A stretch of 64,000 nt of DNA, taken from assembly GCF_014652415.1 (NCBI RefSeq), contig NZ_BMYT01000001.1, positions 801,352 to 865,351 on the forward strand, given 5' to 3'. This document shows positions 32,401 through 42,223 of this stretch, piece after piece (the stretch's first letter is position 1; each line of letters opens with the position of its first letter). A model generated the notes under the pieces. It worked only from the letters and a program-made list of their open reading frames with translations, ran no database searches and was not told the origin of the DNA. The DNA is from Affinundibacterium macrobrachii. GTDB lineage: Bacteria; Pseudomonadota; Gammaproteobacteria; Burkholderiales; Burkholderiaceae_D. The position numbers and the translations under genes are program-made.

Positions 32401-35400
32401 TAGTAACTCTGCTGCTGAATCAATCTCATCCGTTTCTATTGCAAGCAATAGCACATCTTGCTCAATTGCGTCTTGAATTAAGGATGTTTGCTCCGAATTT
32501 TGCTCGGAATTTTGCTCTGCGATTTGTTCTGAAACTGTTTCCGATACTTGTTCCAATTCAGACTGAGAATCGAGTAAAACCGGATCAAGGCGCTCATTTG
32601 TCGATGTAATGAACTCGCCATCATCACCAACTTTTGATCGCGCAATCACTTGTTCTAACAAGTGTGCTAATTGTAGGTTTTCTTGTGGAGCACGCTCTGC
32701 CATTTCCGACAAGGCAAACTTCTGCAGCATCCCTTTTACGCAATCGACAGCATGATCCAACAAATCAAATTCATTTGGCTCTAAATTGACAGGATGGCGC
32801 TCCAATCGTTGCAAGACATTCTCTAAACTATGCGCCAACTCTTGCACGGCGAACAAGCCAACCGTCGCAGAACTACCAGCTAATGAATGGGCAGCGTGAA
32901 CAGCATGGCGAGAAACTGGGCGTGTTGGCTCATGGCGCCACTCTGCAAAATCTTGCGCAAGGAAACGCACAATCTCGTCGGTCTCTGCCATATAAATCGT
33001 ATGTAATGGCAGACTAATTTCAATTTCACCAATTCGCTTCGTGTTATCAGCTTCGTTGGCGATTGGCATCGAGAAGTCAGGGAATTCAATAATCTGCGCC
33101 GTCTGTTGACGTGCAATATTGGGTTCAACTTCCGAAGTGGATTCTGGCTCGGAAGACGCTTGCAGATGCTCTTCAAGCTCAATCTCGCCATCAGTCACTT
33201 GCAGTGAATCTGATTCCCTCATTCCCACTTCAGGCGCCAAGTCTGGATTTATTTTTTGCTCAAAGTACTCAATTGGTGGCTCATTCAAATCTTGAGTTTC
33301 GTCCTGAGTATTGTCTTGAGCGTCGACTTGAATTTCGTCTTGAGATTCATCTACGTTCGCCAAAGAAATTGACTCAAGCTCTTGCGCTCCAGCTTGCTCG
33401 AGATTGCTAATTGGCTCAAGCAGGTCTGAAGTATCATCTGCCAAATCTAGCTTAGACTGTTCTTCAAATTCAAGAATATCATTCGACAAATCCAATGCCG
33501 GTAACATGACTTCAGAGGCAGGTTCAAGCGCATCTAGCTCTTCAGAGACATCTGTGAGCAATTCTGATTCTGGTATGTGAAGTTCCGGTATCTGGAGCTC
33601 TGCTTCTTCATCTGCAGGCAATTCCAATGCAACCGCATTGATTACTTCCTCGGTCACCTCACCCGATGCAAATTCCTCTTGCGAAGCAGAATCAATCGCA
33701 GGTGCAACAGCATCAATACTGAAATCCAAACCTTCTTTGACGCGCAGGGCCGCCGCAATAATTAAGTCGGAATTTCGATTCGAGCTACCTTTAGTTTTCA
33801 GCTCCTCAACCCAAGCATCCATTTGTTCTGTCGCGTACTCAAGCAGCTGATACAAGGCTTCTGTACCCGCACGCGATTCGGACAGCCACAAATTCATGAC
33901 TTGTTCTATGTTCCAAGCGCCTTCACCGAACACCATCAAACCAACCATGCGTCCACTACCTTTTAAGGTATGGAAAGAGCGGCGTAGACGAATTAAGTAC
34001 TCTTGGTTGCTGGTATCGTGTCTTGAAAGTGGAATGTTCTCACGAACTGCTCCAAGCACTTCATCGGCTTCCATCAAGAAGATTTCCAATAGCTCCGCAT
34101 CAATTTCGGCTTCTGTTTCTGGAAGTTCTTGACTCAACTCGATAGCAGGAGCACTTTCTACATGAGTAGTCGCAGCGACGATTTCATCGAGCGCAGCTGC
34201 TTGACTTAAGTCCGCTTGAGCTAGTAGATCAATCGCGGTCTTTGCGCGCGCACTCGCCTCACTGTCATCTAACAAGGCTGCATACGAGCGCTCATGATCA
34301 AGTGAATCTTTTAATTTTGCTTGCAAATCAGAATCTTCTGGCGCTTCAACTAAGGAGGCTAATAAACGTTCAGATTCCTTTTGTTGCTGAATCAAATCTT
34401 GTTCTGCAGTTGCTTGCATCGCCTGAGGATTCGCTTCCAGCTCAATCGATGGCAATAGCTCTTTTTCTGGCGCTTTTTCTAATAGCTTCGATTGAAATGA
34501 GCCCGTTGCGGAATCAAAAACAAAGCGTTTCTTCGCCAATTCAGGCTGATTCTGCAAAGTCTCAATGAAGAATGATAAAGCACCGACATTTTGTGCAACC
34601 TTTTGGTGTAACGCATCTAAATCGGTAGGCGCTAAGTCACTATTACCATTCGCAAAAGAGTTCACTAAACCACGGGTATGATTAACCGCAGCTAATGCAT
34701 CATCCTGATCCAAGATGGCTAAAGCTCCTCCTAATTGCGCCAAAATACCATCAACGGGAGCCAAAATCGCCGTATTGGAAACATCTCGAAAATGCTCATC
34801 TAATGCTTTTTCTGCTTGCTTCAAACTAGACTGCATTTCATTGACCAACACGCCCATGGTTTGACGCTGTTGCACCTCGCGAGAAATTTCGCCTATCCAA
34901 GTCACTTGGGCGTCTGGAATCTCACCGCTAACGACGGACAATAAGCGACCAGAAATTTCATCTGCACGCGCAGAAAAATTCGCTGGCAAGTGCGTAATTT
35001 GCTCTAAAGAGTTTTCCAAGAACAGTAAGCATGTGGCCAATTCCAAACCCATACGCTCTTTGTCTTGCGCGCGCACGGCATGGCTAGCGATACCATTTAA
35101 TTCTTTTAATAGCTTAGTTAATGGTGGCGTTTGCAGGTTGACACCGAGATCCGCCAACTCCTTCATTTTTTGAAAGAACTTTTCGGATAAAGACATATCT
35201 CCATTTGAGATACGTCCCCACAAATTTTTGATATTGGCTAAAAGTTCCTTTGCACTTCCCAATACCTCGGGAGAGATTAAGCCATACCGTTTTTGGTCGT
35301 AATCCGTTGGTACATGGTGATCCAACTGATACGCTTTACGAATTTGAGTCACGAAAGCAGAAGGCTCACGAACTTGCGCAATAAAAAATAAAGCGTCTCG

Positions 35401-36219
35401 TAGCAATCGCTCAGGAATGCTACTATTACCTTCGACCAAACGACGAATCTGTAGATTAATCCGCCCCCAAATTTGCTTGATATGACGCTCATCTTTGGCA
35501 TCAATCGATGCGGTAGATTCAGCAAAAGCGCGCATCACCAACCAAAATGCTTTTGATTGCGAAGTTGTTTGCGCTTGTTCAATCTCACGAATCAACAAAC
35601 TCATTTGATTCGATGCTTCCAACTTTGCTTCGGGATTTTTGCTGGTTAACACCGTCAGCAGCAACTTCTCAAAACGCAAACGAATTGCACCGTAAGTGAT
35701 TTCCGATACCTTGCCTGAAAGTGTCATCTCAGGAATTTTTTCCTGAACTGACAAAGAAGGAAAGAACAAATCTGCGGGATGGATGCGCTCAGCACCCTTT
35801 AATTCCAGCAAGGCGCGATACTCTGGAAACAAACGTACTGGCTGCTGAGGATTTCCAGCCAACAAATCTTCGAGATATCTAAGCACTGCATAAAATGCTT
35901 CGGTCATGTATTGAACAGCGGTGTCAGATACTTCTAACTTGCCGGCTTGCATACGTTCAATTAGCTCTTCAACTGTCTCTGTGACAATTGAAACACCCTC
36001 AACTTCAACAATTTGCAAAGCGCCATGCGCCTGATGTAAATAGCTTTTCGCCTGCAATAAAGCGGTCGATTGCGCATCAGCCTCCTGATTAAGCGCACCA
36101 CTCAACAACTTACCTGCACTGGAAAGTGCTTCCCTTAATTCCGTCATGACCCAAGACAAGGGAGCAATATCAAATTGCTCTTGTCCTGAATCCAACGTTT
36201 TAGAAGAACCTGATGTCAT
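29467..36219 (-). CDS. chpA: ChpA/PilL hybrid chemosensory histidine kinase for type IV pili
   Basis: The CheA-type kinase of the Pil-Chp system, 2250 residues. The N-terminal half is FimL/Hpt-like repeats. Three canonical phosphotransfer motifs follow: H750 (FHTLKGSGRM), H1111 (AAHSLAGSSAT) and H1449 (MHTVKGSARMAG). They are separated by very acidic Glu/Gln/Ser-rich linkers. Next come the dimerisation and HATPase domains (VARMIPF-like RVRMIPFSSVSERLYR; HMLRNAIVHGIEARQ; GRGVGMDVVRSEA), a CheW-like domain near 1970, and a C-terminal receiver with phospho-acceptor D2175 (LVDIEMPRMDG). It is the last gene of rubA-pilGHIJ-chpA. The signals probably control twitching, surface sensing or cAMP, as in Pseudomonas; that role is inferred. 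Confidence 0.93.
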   Translation of the reverse strand: MTSGSSKTLDSGQEQFDIAPLSWVMTELREALSSAGKLLSGALNQEADAQSTALLQAKSYLHQAHGALQIVEVEGVSIVTETVEELIERMQAGKLEVSDTAVQYMTEAFYAVLRYLEDLLAGNPQQPVRLFPEYRALLELKGAERIHPADLFFPSLSVQEKIPEMTLSGKVSEITYGAIRLRFEKLLLTVLTSKNPEAKLEASNQMSLLIREIEQAQTTSQSKAFWLVMRAFAESTASIDAKDERHIKQIWGRINLQIRRLVEGNSSIPERLLRDALFFIAQVREPSAFVTQIRKAYQLDHHVPTDYDQKRYGLISPEVLGSAKELLANIKNLWGRISNGDMSLSEKFFQKMKELADLGVNLQTPPLTKLLKELNGIASHAVRAQDKERMGLELATCLLFLENSLEQITHLPANFSARADEISGRLLSVVSGEIPDAQVTWIGEISREVQQRQTMGVLVNEMQSSLKQAEKALDEHFRDVSNTAILAPVDGILAQLGGALAILDQDDALAAVNHTRGLVNSFANGNSDLAPTDLDALHQKVAQNVGALSFFIETLQNQPELAKKRFVFDSATGSFQSKLLEKAPEKELLPSIELEANPQAMQATAEQDLIQQQKESERLLASLVEAPEDSDLQAKLKDSLDHERSYAALLDDSEASARAKTAIDLLAQADLSQAAALDEIVAATTHVESAPAIELSQELPETEAEIDAELLEIFLMEADEVLGAVRENIPLSRHDTSNQEYLIRLRRSFHTLKGSGRMVGLMVFGEGAWNIEQVMNLWLSESRAGTEALYQLLEYATEQMDAWVEELKTKGSSNRNSDLIIAAALRVKEGLDFSIDAVAPAIDSASQEEFASGEVTEEVINAVALELPADEEAELQIPELHIPESELLTDVSEELDALEPASEVMLPALDLSNDILEFEEQSKLDLADDTSDLLEPISNLEQAGAQELESISLANVDESQDEIQVDAQDNTQDETQDLNEPPIEYFEQKINPDLAPEVGMRESDSLQVTDGEIELEEHLQASSEPESTSEVEPNIARQQTAQIIEFPDFSMPIANEADNTKRIGEIEISLPLHTIYMAETDEIVRFLAQDFAEWRHEPTRPVSRHAVHAAHSLAGSSATVGLFAVQELAHSLENVLQRLERHPVNLEPNEFDLLDHAVDCVKGMLQKFALSEMAERAPQENLQLAHLLEQVIARSKVGDDGEFITSTNERLDPVLLDSQSELEQVSETVSEQIAEQNSEQNSEQTSLIQDAIEQDVLLLAIETDEIDSAAELLSSEPVENIEELSISAIELIDEEPSTIAVSVQEDSLPVLEEHAVQLENDVKAEAELEAKVEAEVQAEPALMEQASVTAAEVPELAPVSEEFLAEDNTDEPVLITPTVVPAYVEQEAVIDRASSEIELKISDEIDHDLLPVFLEEGNDLLPMIGQLLRSWQQSPDDDAIPQSILRLMHTVKGSARMAGAMQLGQHTHDMETRIENLMHTGSTIRQPLLEDLLSRHDYAMHLFERLQNPDLAIQVMPEADLHNLSATEELNQFELAEPSASAQDSEPVVAVSNEDTSVPTQVLDQTSPEVEPAVDQVIDAQAPIAQSPAVEAVATTKPAIVSRALRQAMPQTPTAVGAASNAPVPLVRVRADILDRLVNQAGEVSISRSKLENEVDTLKASLSELTENVSRLRDQLREVEIQAETQITSRMAFSGDREFDPLEFDRFTRLQELTRMMAESVSDVATVQTALNRTIEGATIDLNAQARLTRELQQDLMRVRMIPFSSVSERLYRIARQTAKEMDKRVNLDIRGTSVEIDRSVLEKMVAPFEHMLRNAIVHGIEARQDRIARGKSEVGELLIEIRQEGNEVVIHFTDDGQGLNINRIREKAKNVGLLTDENYVNESDVVNLIFEPGFSTASEVTELAGRGVGMDVVRSEAASLGGRVSVSTVEGQGAHFTIHLPLTLAVTQVVILNAGGKTFAVPSVLVEQVQQLKSAALASAYNDGAIVWQGNRVPLHYLPSMLGERDATPDTQQYTPILIMKSDNERVAIHVDQIIGNREVVVKNVGPQLARMIGIAGATVLGSGNIVLILNPVPLAQKIEHERAKLPDAHIDSANPEMGAVAEMVETQATPANVEPVQGLRTHHIVMVVDDSLTVRRVTQRLLVREGYQVVLAKDGIDALEQLQSITPDVMLVDIEMPRMDGFDLTRNVRSDSRTHHIPIIMITSRTADKHRNYAAELGVNEYFGKPYREDDLLAAISGFVNKQTELVS

Positions 36220-36311
36220 TCTTAAACCCCGCGAACTCTTTGAGCGGAAGACAAAGTCTTCCGCGTTACGTGCATAATCAAGCTAACAACTGAGTAGCTT
36301 GCTGTCGAAAA

Positions 36312-38684
36312 TTAAGCGGTCACTCGGAATCGTGATACTGAGTTTTTCAATTCTTCCGCTAACTTAGACAAGTCTTTAATGGAGAGAGAGGTTTGTTGGG
36401 TACCGTTCTGTGTTTTTTCGGTAATCGTCAAAATGTGTTGAATATTTTGCGCAACGCCGTTCGCGGATGTTGCCTGCTGTTCTGTGGAAAGTGAAATACC
36501 TTGAATCAGTTCCGCCAAGCGGTTTGAAACGCTACGGATCTCAGACAAAGCGGTACCCGCCGCGTCTGACAATTTAGCTCCTTCAACCACACCCTGTGTT
36601 GATTTTTCCATCGCGGCAACCGCGTCATGAGTATCTGTTTGAATCGTACGAACCAACGCACCAATTTGTTTGGTCGCTTCCGCTGAACGTTCCGCGAGAC
36701 GCTGAACCTCTTCCGCAACAACCGAGAAGCCTCGACCAGCTTCACCCGCAGATGCCGCCTGAATCGCCGCGTTCAACGCCAAAACGTTGGTCTGTTCAGT
36801 AATATCGGAAATCAATTCTGTGATCTCACCAATCTCTTGTGAAGATTCACCGAGACGCTTAATACGTTTAGAAGTTTCTTGAATTTGCTCACGAATCTCG
36901 TTCATGCCCTTGATCGTGTTTTCCACCGCTAACGCACCTTGCTCAGCAGCAGCAACTGATTGACGCGCAACCTCTGCGGATTCATTCGCAGAGCGAGAAA
37001 CTTCGGTAATATCGTTTGCCATAGTGGTAATCGCTTTACCTGCATCAACGATCTCGCGAGCTTGTTGATGAGAAGCTTCCAACAATTCATCTGAAATATT
37101 TTGCGCTTGAGAAGAAGCGGTTGTAACTTGTACCGCAGTTGTCGTAACACGACCTACCAGACCACGCAACTCTTCCACCGTGTAATTAACGGAGTCAGCA
37201 ATCGCACCAGTAATATCTTCTGAAACCGTTGCTTGAACTGTCAAGTCACCATCCGCCACTTCTTGCAATTCATTCATTAAGCGCAAAATCGCAGCCTGAT
37301 TTTGTTCATTAACAGCGTTCGCTTGTTCCTCTTGTTTCTGCGCCAATTGCATTTGCGCATCGGCCTCGAGACGACGTTGATTCGCCTCTTTCGCACGATT
37401 ACGACTATCTTGCAACAACACAACTGCAATACCCGCTGCAGATACCAGCGCAACCGCTGCAGATAGCATCAAGAACCAGAAAGATAAGTTCGTTGAGTCT
37501 TGTTGTGCAGTGTAGGTTTTTTCCAATGTTGAAATTTTTTGTTTGAGATCTTCGTTCTCATTAAAAATTAACTGTTCAGAATTTTTCGCCGCAATAAACT
37601 CGTTATTTTTTGTCAAAATACTATCAACACTCTTTTTATAATCCACGAAAACTTTTTGCAACTCAACCAGCAATGAGCGAATAGCAGGGTCTTTCACGGC
37701 TGCCAATTTATTAATTTCACTCCCATTCAAGAAACCTTCAACCAATTCATAGAAAGTATTCGCATCTTTACCCAACAAGAAAGCCTTCTCTGGATTAATA
37801 CCTTCAGGAGTCATAAATTCACTTGCGCTTCGAGCCAAACGCTGCGTCAACATAACTAACTGACCAGACGCGAAAATCGCCTGCGGAGATGCGCCGCCCT
37901 GCACTTCTTTGGTAGAAATATCACTAGTCAGGCTTTCCAAAGTCGGTGATAACAAGTTCATGTTTTCAAGATCTTCACGGAAACTCGCCAACTCTTTTTT
38001 CGTTTTGGTAATTGTTGTCGCGGCTTTATTAGAGTTTGCCCAAGCCGTTTTAGTAGCTTTCAAAATCGGTTCAACCGAAGAACTTGGCTTCGACACTGAA
38101 CGCCCTTTGTATTCACCACCATTGAGCAAAATATCCAAGTTTGCATTAATCGTCTTTTGGCTCTCATCCAACTGAGAGAACGCGGCTGGTTTACCGTAAA
38201 TCGCATTTGGCGCAGCTTTACCAATACGCTGGGAGTGCATCAAAATCTCACCAGAAATCTGTGCTTGAGTAGAAATTAAGGCAGATTGACTTGCGTTTAA
38301 ATAAACGAACAATGCACTTAAACCCAAAGAAATCGCCATCGCACCAAGTAAATAACGAACTTGCTTTTGTAGTGGCAAATGTCCAATTAATGGCAAGCGA
38401 ATATCGCGACCTGTCTCTAGCGCGTCGCCAATAATTGTCGCATCTACGCGATTGATCGTGCTATCAAAGTTTGGCTCTTTTTCAAAATTTAAGTTTGGCT
38501 TTGCTTCAGGCTCAGCAAAATCTTGTTCTGCGACCATGCGAACATTGTGGGCTTCTTCTATCGTTTCAATTGGCACAATCTCATTCTCATTCGATGCAAC
38601 CGGTGTTTCTGAAGGCTTATTCGCAAAGTCTAGATCTTGGACTTCTTGATCCTCAGTCGAATGTGGTTGGTTATTCAATGCCAT
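36312..38684 (-). CDS. pilJ: Type IV pilus methyl-accepting chemotaxis protein PilJ
   Basis: The chemoreceptor of the Pil-Chp array, 790 residues. It has an acidic cytoplasmic N-terminal extension of about 105 residues, a transmembrane helix ([18 protein letters not shown]), a periplasmic PilJ-type sensor region of about 265 residues, a second helix near 398-421, a HAMP domain, and the signalling domain whose hairpin tip is [20 protein letters not shown] near 650. P. aeruginosa PilJ is shorter; the difference is mostly the N-terminal extension. It lies between pilI and chpA. Confidence 0.92.
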   Translation of the reverse strand: MALNNQPHSTEDQEVQDLDFANKPSETPVASNENEIVPIETIEEAHNVRMVAEQDFAEPEAKPNLNFEKEPNFDSTINRVDATIIGDALETGRDIRLPLIGHLPLQKQVRYLLGAMAISLGLSALFVYLNASQSALISTQAQISGEILMHSQRIGKAAPNAIYGKPAAFSQLDESQKTINANLDILLNGGEYKGRSVSKPSSSVEPILKATKTAWANSNKAATTITKTKKELASFREDLENMNLLSPTLESLTSDISTKEVQGGASPQAIFASGQLVMLTQRLARSASEFMTPEGINPEKAFLLGKDANTFYELVEGFLNGSEINKLAAVKDPAIRSLLVELQKVFVDYKKSVDSILTKNNEFIAAKNSEQLIFNENEDLKQKISTLEKTYTAQQDSTNLSFWFLMLSAAVALVSAAGIAVVLLQDSRNRAKEANQRRLEADAQMQLAQKQEEQANAVNEQNQAAILRLMNELQEVADGDLTVQATVSEDITGAIADSVNYTVEELRGLVGRVTTTAVQVTTASSQAQNISDELLEASHQQAREIVDAGKAITTMANDITEVSRSANESAEVARQSVAAAEQGALAVENTIKGMNEIREQIQETSKRIKRLGESSQEIGEITELISDITEQTNVLALNAAIQAASAGEAGRGFSVVAEEVQRLAERSAEATKQIGALVRTIQTDTHDAVAAMEKSTQGVVEGAKLSDAAGTALSEIRSVSNRLAELIQGISLSTEQQATSANGVAQNIQHILTITEKTQNGTQQTSLSIKDLSKLAEELKNSVSRFRVTA

Positions 38685-38765
38685 TACAAAATCTCCTAAA
38701 CGATTGAAAAGCTAGGCTTTTTCTAAATTACTATTCCGTCAAATGCGTATTTGATACTTAAATAC

Positions 38766-39359
38766 TTATAATCCGATTTGCAAAAACTCTTGATCTTGAA
38801 CTAAAGACGAGAGGCTTAATTGCGACCAAATCTGACCATCTGAATCTAAAAAACGATTGATAATCCAAGTTTTTTTTTGCTGATCTGGCGTATTCATCGC
38901 TTGCTCATCAATCAGATCCATCTCATCCGCGTTACGCAGACCCAGAACTTTAGAAACCAACAGTCCACTATTGAAGGACAAAGAATTGGAAAAAGCCAGG
39001 ATACGACACGACGAATCCACTGATGTAGGTTCACTTCCCTCAAAAAGCGAATAATCGATCACGCTCGTCAAACTGCCTCGCACATTCGAGAGACCGAGAT
39101 ACCAAGACTTAGTAAGCGGAACTTTCGTCAAATTACCAGCAGAAACAATTTCACCTGCCTCGCGTAAGTCAATCAAATACTTGTTCTTACCAATTTGTAC
39201 ACCTAGTTGATTTGCACGTATGTGAGCGCCTGATTTTGCAGCCTGCATTCGCTCCATCAACTGCGATTGGAAATCTCGCAATCGAGCGCGCCGAGTTACT
39301 GACGGCGACACCGCAGTCTCAGTACTCGTTATCGGTTTTTCGCTTGTGTTCTCTGTCAT
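38766..39359 (-). CDS. pilI: CheW-like adaptor PilI
   Basis: Couples PilJ to the ChpA kinase. About 197 residues with a CheW domain (IDLREAGEIVSAGNLTKVPL, YLGLSNVRGSLTSVIDYSLF). The N-terminal 35 residues are a flexible Ser/Thr-rich leader. The start could be the ATG at 39359 (MTENTSEK) or a GTG at 39371 that immediately follows the pilH stop; neither has a strong ribosome binding site. The gene is effectively contiguous with pilH. Confidence 0.88.
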   Translation of the reverse strand: MTENTSEKPITSTETAVSPSVTRRARLRDFQSQLMERMQAAKSGAHIRANQLGVQIGKNKYLIDLREAGEIVSAGNLTKVPLTKSWYLGLSNVRGSLTSVIDYSLFEGSEPTSVDSSCRILAFSNSLSFNSGLLVSKVLGLRNADEMDLIDEQAMNTPDQQKKTWIINRFLDSDGQIWSQLSLSSLVQDQEFLQIGL

Positions 39360-39371
39360 AAAATGACTCAC

Positions 39372-39737
39372 TTAACCAAGCGCAGCAATTTTTGCAAGTA
39401 ACTCTTGAGGATCAATTGGTTTCACCAGGTAATCTCTGGCGCCTTGACGCAAACCCCAAATCCGATCAGTTTCCTGATTTTTGCTAGTACAGATAATCAC
39501 AGGAACATCTTGCGTGTCTGGATCACGAGAAATCGCGCGTGTAATTTGGAAACCATTCTGACCAGGCATTACGACGTCCATCAGGATTAATTGCGGCTTA
39601 TCTGCTTTTATTTTCGCGAGCGCATCTTCGCCATTTTCAGCAGTGGAGACCGAGAAGCCATTTTTCACCAAGATATCAGTCAAAAAATAACGCTCAGTTG
39701 GAGAGTCATCAACGATCAGAATTTTCTGTATTGCCAT
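39372..39737 (-). CDS. pilH: Response regulator PilH
   Basis: A 121-residue receiver domain of the twitching-motility chemosensory pathway. The acidic pair and switch residues are in KILIVDDSPTERYFL, the phospho-acceptor aspartate in LILMDVVMPGQNGF, and the lysine in YLVKPID. The start is the ATG at 39737, with GAGG six to seven bases upstream; the longer reading frame begins at a start without one. Its order after pilG and its sequence distinguish it from PilG. Confidence 0.92.
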   Translation of the reverse strand: MAIQKILIVDDSPTERYFLTDILVKNGFSVSTAENGEDALAKIKADKPQLILMDVVMPGQNGFQITRAISRDPDTQDVPVIICTSKNQETDRIWGLRQGARDYLVKPIDPQELLAKIAALG

Positions 39738-39763
39738 ATTCAACCTCAAAAAGTTTTTTGAAT

Positions 39764-40165
39764 TTAACTAGAAATAGTCTCAGTGGTGTACTTTCGCACC
39801 GTCTTTAACAGACTATCTTTTGTAAAGGGTTTTGTGAGATATTCCTCAGAACCAACCATCGCACCACGAGCACGATCAAACAAACCATCTTTTGACGACA
39901 GCATGATGACAGGTGTGTCTCGAAACTTAGCGCTCTTCTTAATCAAAGCACAAGTTTGATATCCATCCAAACGTGGCATCAAAATGTCGCAAAAAATAAG
40001 ATGTGGATGGGTATCATTAATCTTAGCAAGGGCATCAAAGCCATCTTCCGCTAACACCACTTTATAACCAACCTGACCCAAAAAGATCTCAGCAGATCGA
40101 CGGATAGTACTACTATCATCAATCACCATAATTCTTAAATTTTCATTGCTAATGGATGTTGACAT
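39764..40165 (-). CDS. pilG: Response regulator PilG
   Basis: A 133-residue CheY-like receiver that in Pseudomonas promotes pilus extension. Key residues are visible: IMVIDDSSTIRRSAEIFL, the phospho-acceptor aspartate in LIFCDILMPRLDGYQT, the switch serine in VIMLSSKDG and the lysine of YLTKPFTKD. It is the first chemosensory gene of the operon, 14-27 bp before pilH and about 180 bp after the rubredoxin gene. Confidence 0.93.
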   Translation of the reverse strand: MSTSISNENLRIMVIDDSSTIRRSAEIFLGQVGYKVVLAEDGFDALAKINDTHPHLIFCDILMPRLDGYQTCALIKKSAKFRDTPVIMLSSKDGLFDRARGAMVGSEEYLTKPFTKDSLLKTVRKYTTETISS

Positions 40166-40342
40166 GCGACAATCTCAAAGTGGAAAAAATTTTACTATTC
40201 AGCACTTTATCAAAGTTTATCAAGCTTGCACCAACTTTTACGCGTTTCTTCACGACGAAACAACAAAGAAGCCTAGCGAGAGAATGAAAGGTAAGTAAAT
40301 AGAGGGTTTTCCCTAGCCATTAGATGCAAACTTTAGCGTTTT

Positions 40343-40513
40343 TTATACCGGAACCATATCAAAGTCATCTTTTCTTGCACCACATTCAGGACAAGTCCAG
40401 TTCAATGGCACATCTTCCCACTTTGTCCCTGGCGCTATTCCATCCTCAGGCATACCCGCTGCCTCGTCATAAATCCAGCCACAGATAAGACACATCATTG
40501 TTTTATATTCCAC
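40343..40513 (-). CDS. rubA: Rubredoxin (56 residues)
   Basis: A small electron-transfer protein with one Fe(Cys)4 centre. The protein starts [20 protein letters not shown] and continues with the two classical metal sites CxxCG (MCLICGW) and CPxCG ([13 protein letters not shown]), the usual WEDVP segment and full rubredoxin length. The start is a GTG at 40511-40513, supported by AAGGA nine bases upstream; an ATG further in would cost the first residues. It precedes pilG in the same direction, the arrangement common in betaproteobacteria, although about 180 bp separate them. Its redox partner is unknown. Confidence 0.9.
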   Translation of the reverse strand: MEYKTMMCLICGWIYDEAAGMPEDGIAPGTKWEDVPLNWTCPECGARKDDFDMVPV

Positions 40514-40793
40514 GAGACAAATTCCTTTTTAATAACGACTTTCAGTTGGTGTTGGAGTAACATCAGCATTCTAATTTTTTCGAGATATATTTGAAAGCAA
40601 TCTCCTTGAAAAAACTTGCTGAGAATAAAAACAACAACAAATCAAAATTGCTTCAACAAATAAAATTAGCGACGAATTTGAAATATAAACACTGACACCA
40701 TTATAAAAATGCTCATGAACTAGTTTATATACCAGATATACCACCAAGTACACAGCCCCTCTTTTTTACTCTTCACGCAACGAGCAAATCCCT

Positions 40794-42080
40794 ATGTCAA
40801 ACAATGAAACACTATTCCAACGCGCTCAAATCACAACTCCAGGCGGAGTCAATTCGCCAGTACGTGCATTTCGCTCGGTTGGGGGCACACCAAGATTTAT
40901 TAAAAAAGCACAAGGTGCGTACTTTTGGGATGCAGATGACAAACAATATATTGATTATATAGGTTCATGGGGACCTGCGATTTTAGGACATGCGCATCCA
41001 GAAGTGATTTCAGCAGTACAACAAGCTGCAAGCTTAGGACTTAGCTTCGGTGCACCAACGGAAGCAGAAGTTTTGATGGCGGAGGAAATTTGTAAACTGG
41101 TTCCGTCTATTGAGCAAGTTCGCCTAGTTTCAAGTGGCACTGAAGCAACAATGAGCGCTCTGCGTTTGGCACGCGGCGCAACCAAGCGCGATAAGATTAT
41201 TAAGTTTGAAGGTTGCTATCATGGCCACGCCGACTCACTTTTAGTGAAAGCAGGTAGCGGCTTGCTTACTTTTGGCAATCCAACTTCTTCAGGCGTGCCA
41301 AACGACTTCACTAAACACACCTTGGTACTCGACTATAACGACTGCACACAGCTAGAGAACGCATTTAAAGAATTGGGTGATCAAATTGCCTGTGTAATCG
41401 TGGAGCCTGTTGCCGGCAATATGAATTTAATTAAAGCAAGCGAAGCATTCCTGCAAACAATGCGCCGCCTTTGCACCGAATACGGCAGCATCCTGATCTT
41501 TGATGAAGTCATGTGTGGCTTCCGTGTGGCACTTGGCGGAGCACAATCAATTTATAACATCACACCAGATTTGACTGCCTTAGGAAAAGTAATTGGTGGT
41601 GGACTGCCAGTCGCTGCATTTGGTGGCAAAGCTGAAATTATGGCGCATTTAGCCCCCTTAGGTGGCGTCTATCAGGCAGGCACCTTATCCGGCAACCCTG
41701 TCGCGGTCGCCGCCGGCTTAACCACATTGAAGCTCATACAAGCTCCTGACTTTTACACAAACCTAACCAACCAAACACAAAAGTTAGTTGATGGACTCAA
41801 TGAAGTTGCGAAGGAACTCAATATAGATTTCTGCGCAGATGCGATTGGTGGCATGTTTGGTATCTACTTTTGCAAAGACGTACCAAGCAGCTTCAAGCAA
41901 GTGATGCAAGCAGATGCTGATAAATTCAAACAATTTTTCCATGAAATGCTCGAACTTGGCATATATCTTGCTCCATCCGCGTTTGAAGCTGGATTCGTGT
42001 CTGCGCAACACTCAAATAGCGTGATTGAAACGACAATAAGCGCTGCGCGTATCGCTTTGCAAAAATTGACATGTAAATAG
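40794..42080 (+). CDS. hemL: Glutamate-1-semialdehyde 2,1-aminomutase
   Basis: A PLP enzyme making 5-aminolevulinate from glutamate-1-semialdehyde in the C5 pathway of tetrapyrrole synthesis. The 428-residue protein shows [12 protein letters not shown] at the N-terminus, [15 protein letters not shown] for cofactor binding, [17 protein letters not shown] and the PLP-lysine block [17 protein letters not shown]. It is divergent from the rubredoxin-pil operon, with 280 bp of shared intergenic DNA in which no further gene was found. Confidence 0.96.
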   Translation: MSNNETLFQRAQITTPGGVNSPVRAFRSVGGTPRFIKKAQGAYFWDADDKQYIDYIGSWGPAILGHAHPEVISAVQQAASLGLSFGAPTEAEVLMAEEICKLVPSIEQVRLVSSGTEATMSALRLARGATKRDKIIKFEGCYHGHADSLLVKAGSGLLTFGNPTSSGVPNDFTKHTLVLDYNDCTQLENAFKELGDQIACVIVEPVAGNMNLIKASEAFLQTMRRLCTEYGSILIFDEVMCGFRVALGGAQSIYNITPDLTALGKVIGGGLPVAAFGGKAEIMAHLAPLGGVYQAGTLSGNPVAVAAGLTTLKLIQAPDFYTNLTNQTQKLVDGLNEVAKELNIDFCADAIGGMFGIYFCKDVPSSFKQVMQADADKFKQFFHEMLELGIYLAPSAFEAGFVSAQHSNSVIETTISAARIALQKLTCK

Positions 42081-42223
42081 ATTTTGTGGAAAGTTTCTCT
42101 ACGTTATTAGATGTGTTAATTTTTGAAAAATTAAGATAAAACCCTATAGATCTTCCTATGTTTGACGATAATTTTCTGATATCTTTCGCCCCAACATAAG
42201 TTTGACCTTTTTCCGAGAAAAAC

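Noticed and set aside
40571-40753. A 60-codon minus-strand ORF upstream of hemL
   Set aside because: No ribosome binding site, low-complexity hydrophobic translation, and it lies in the shared promoter region of hemL and rubA.
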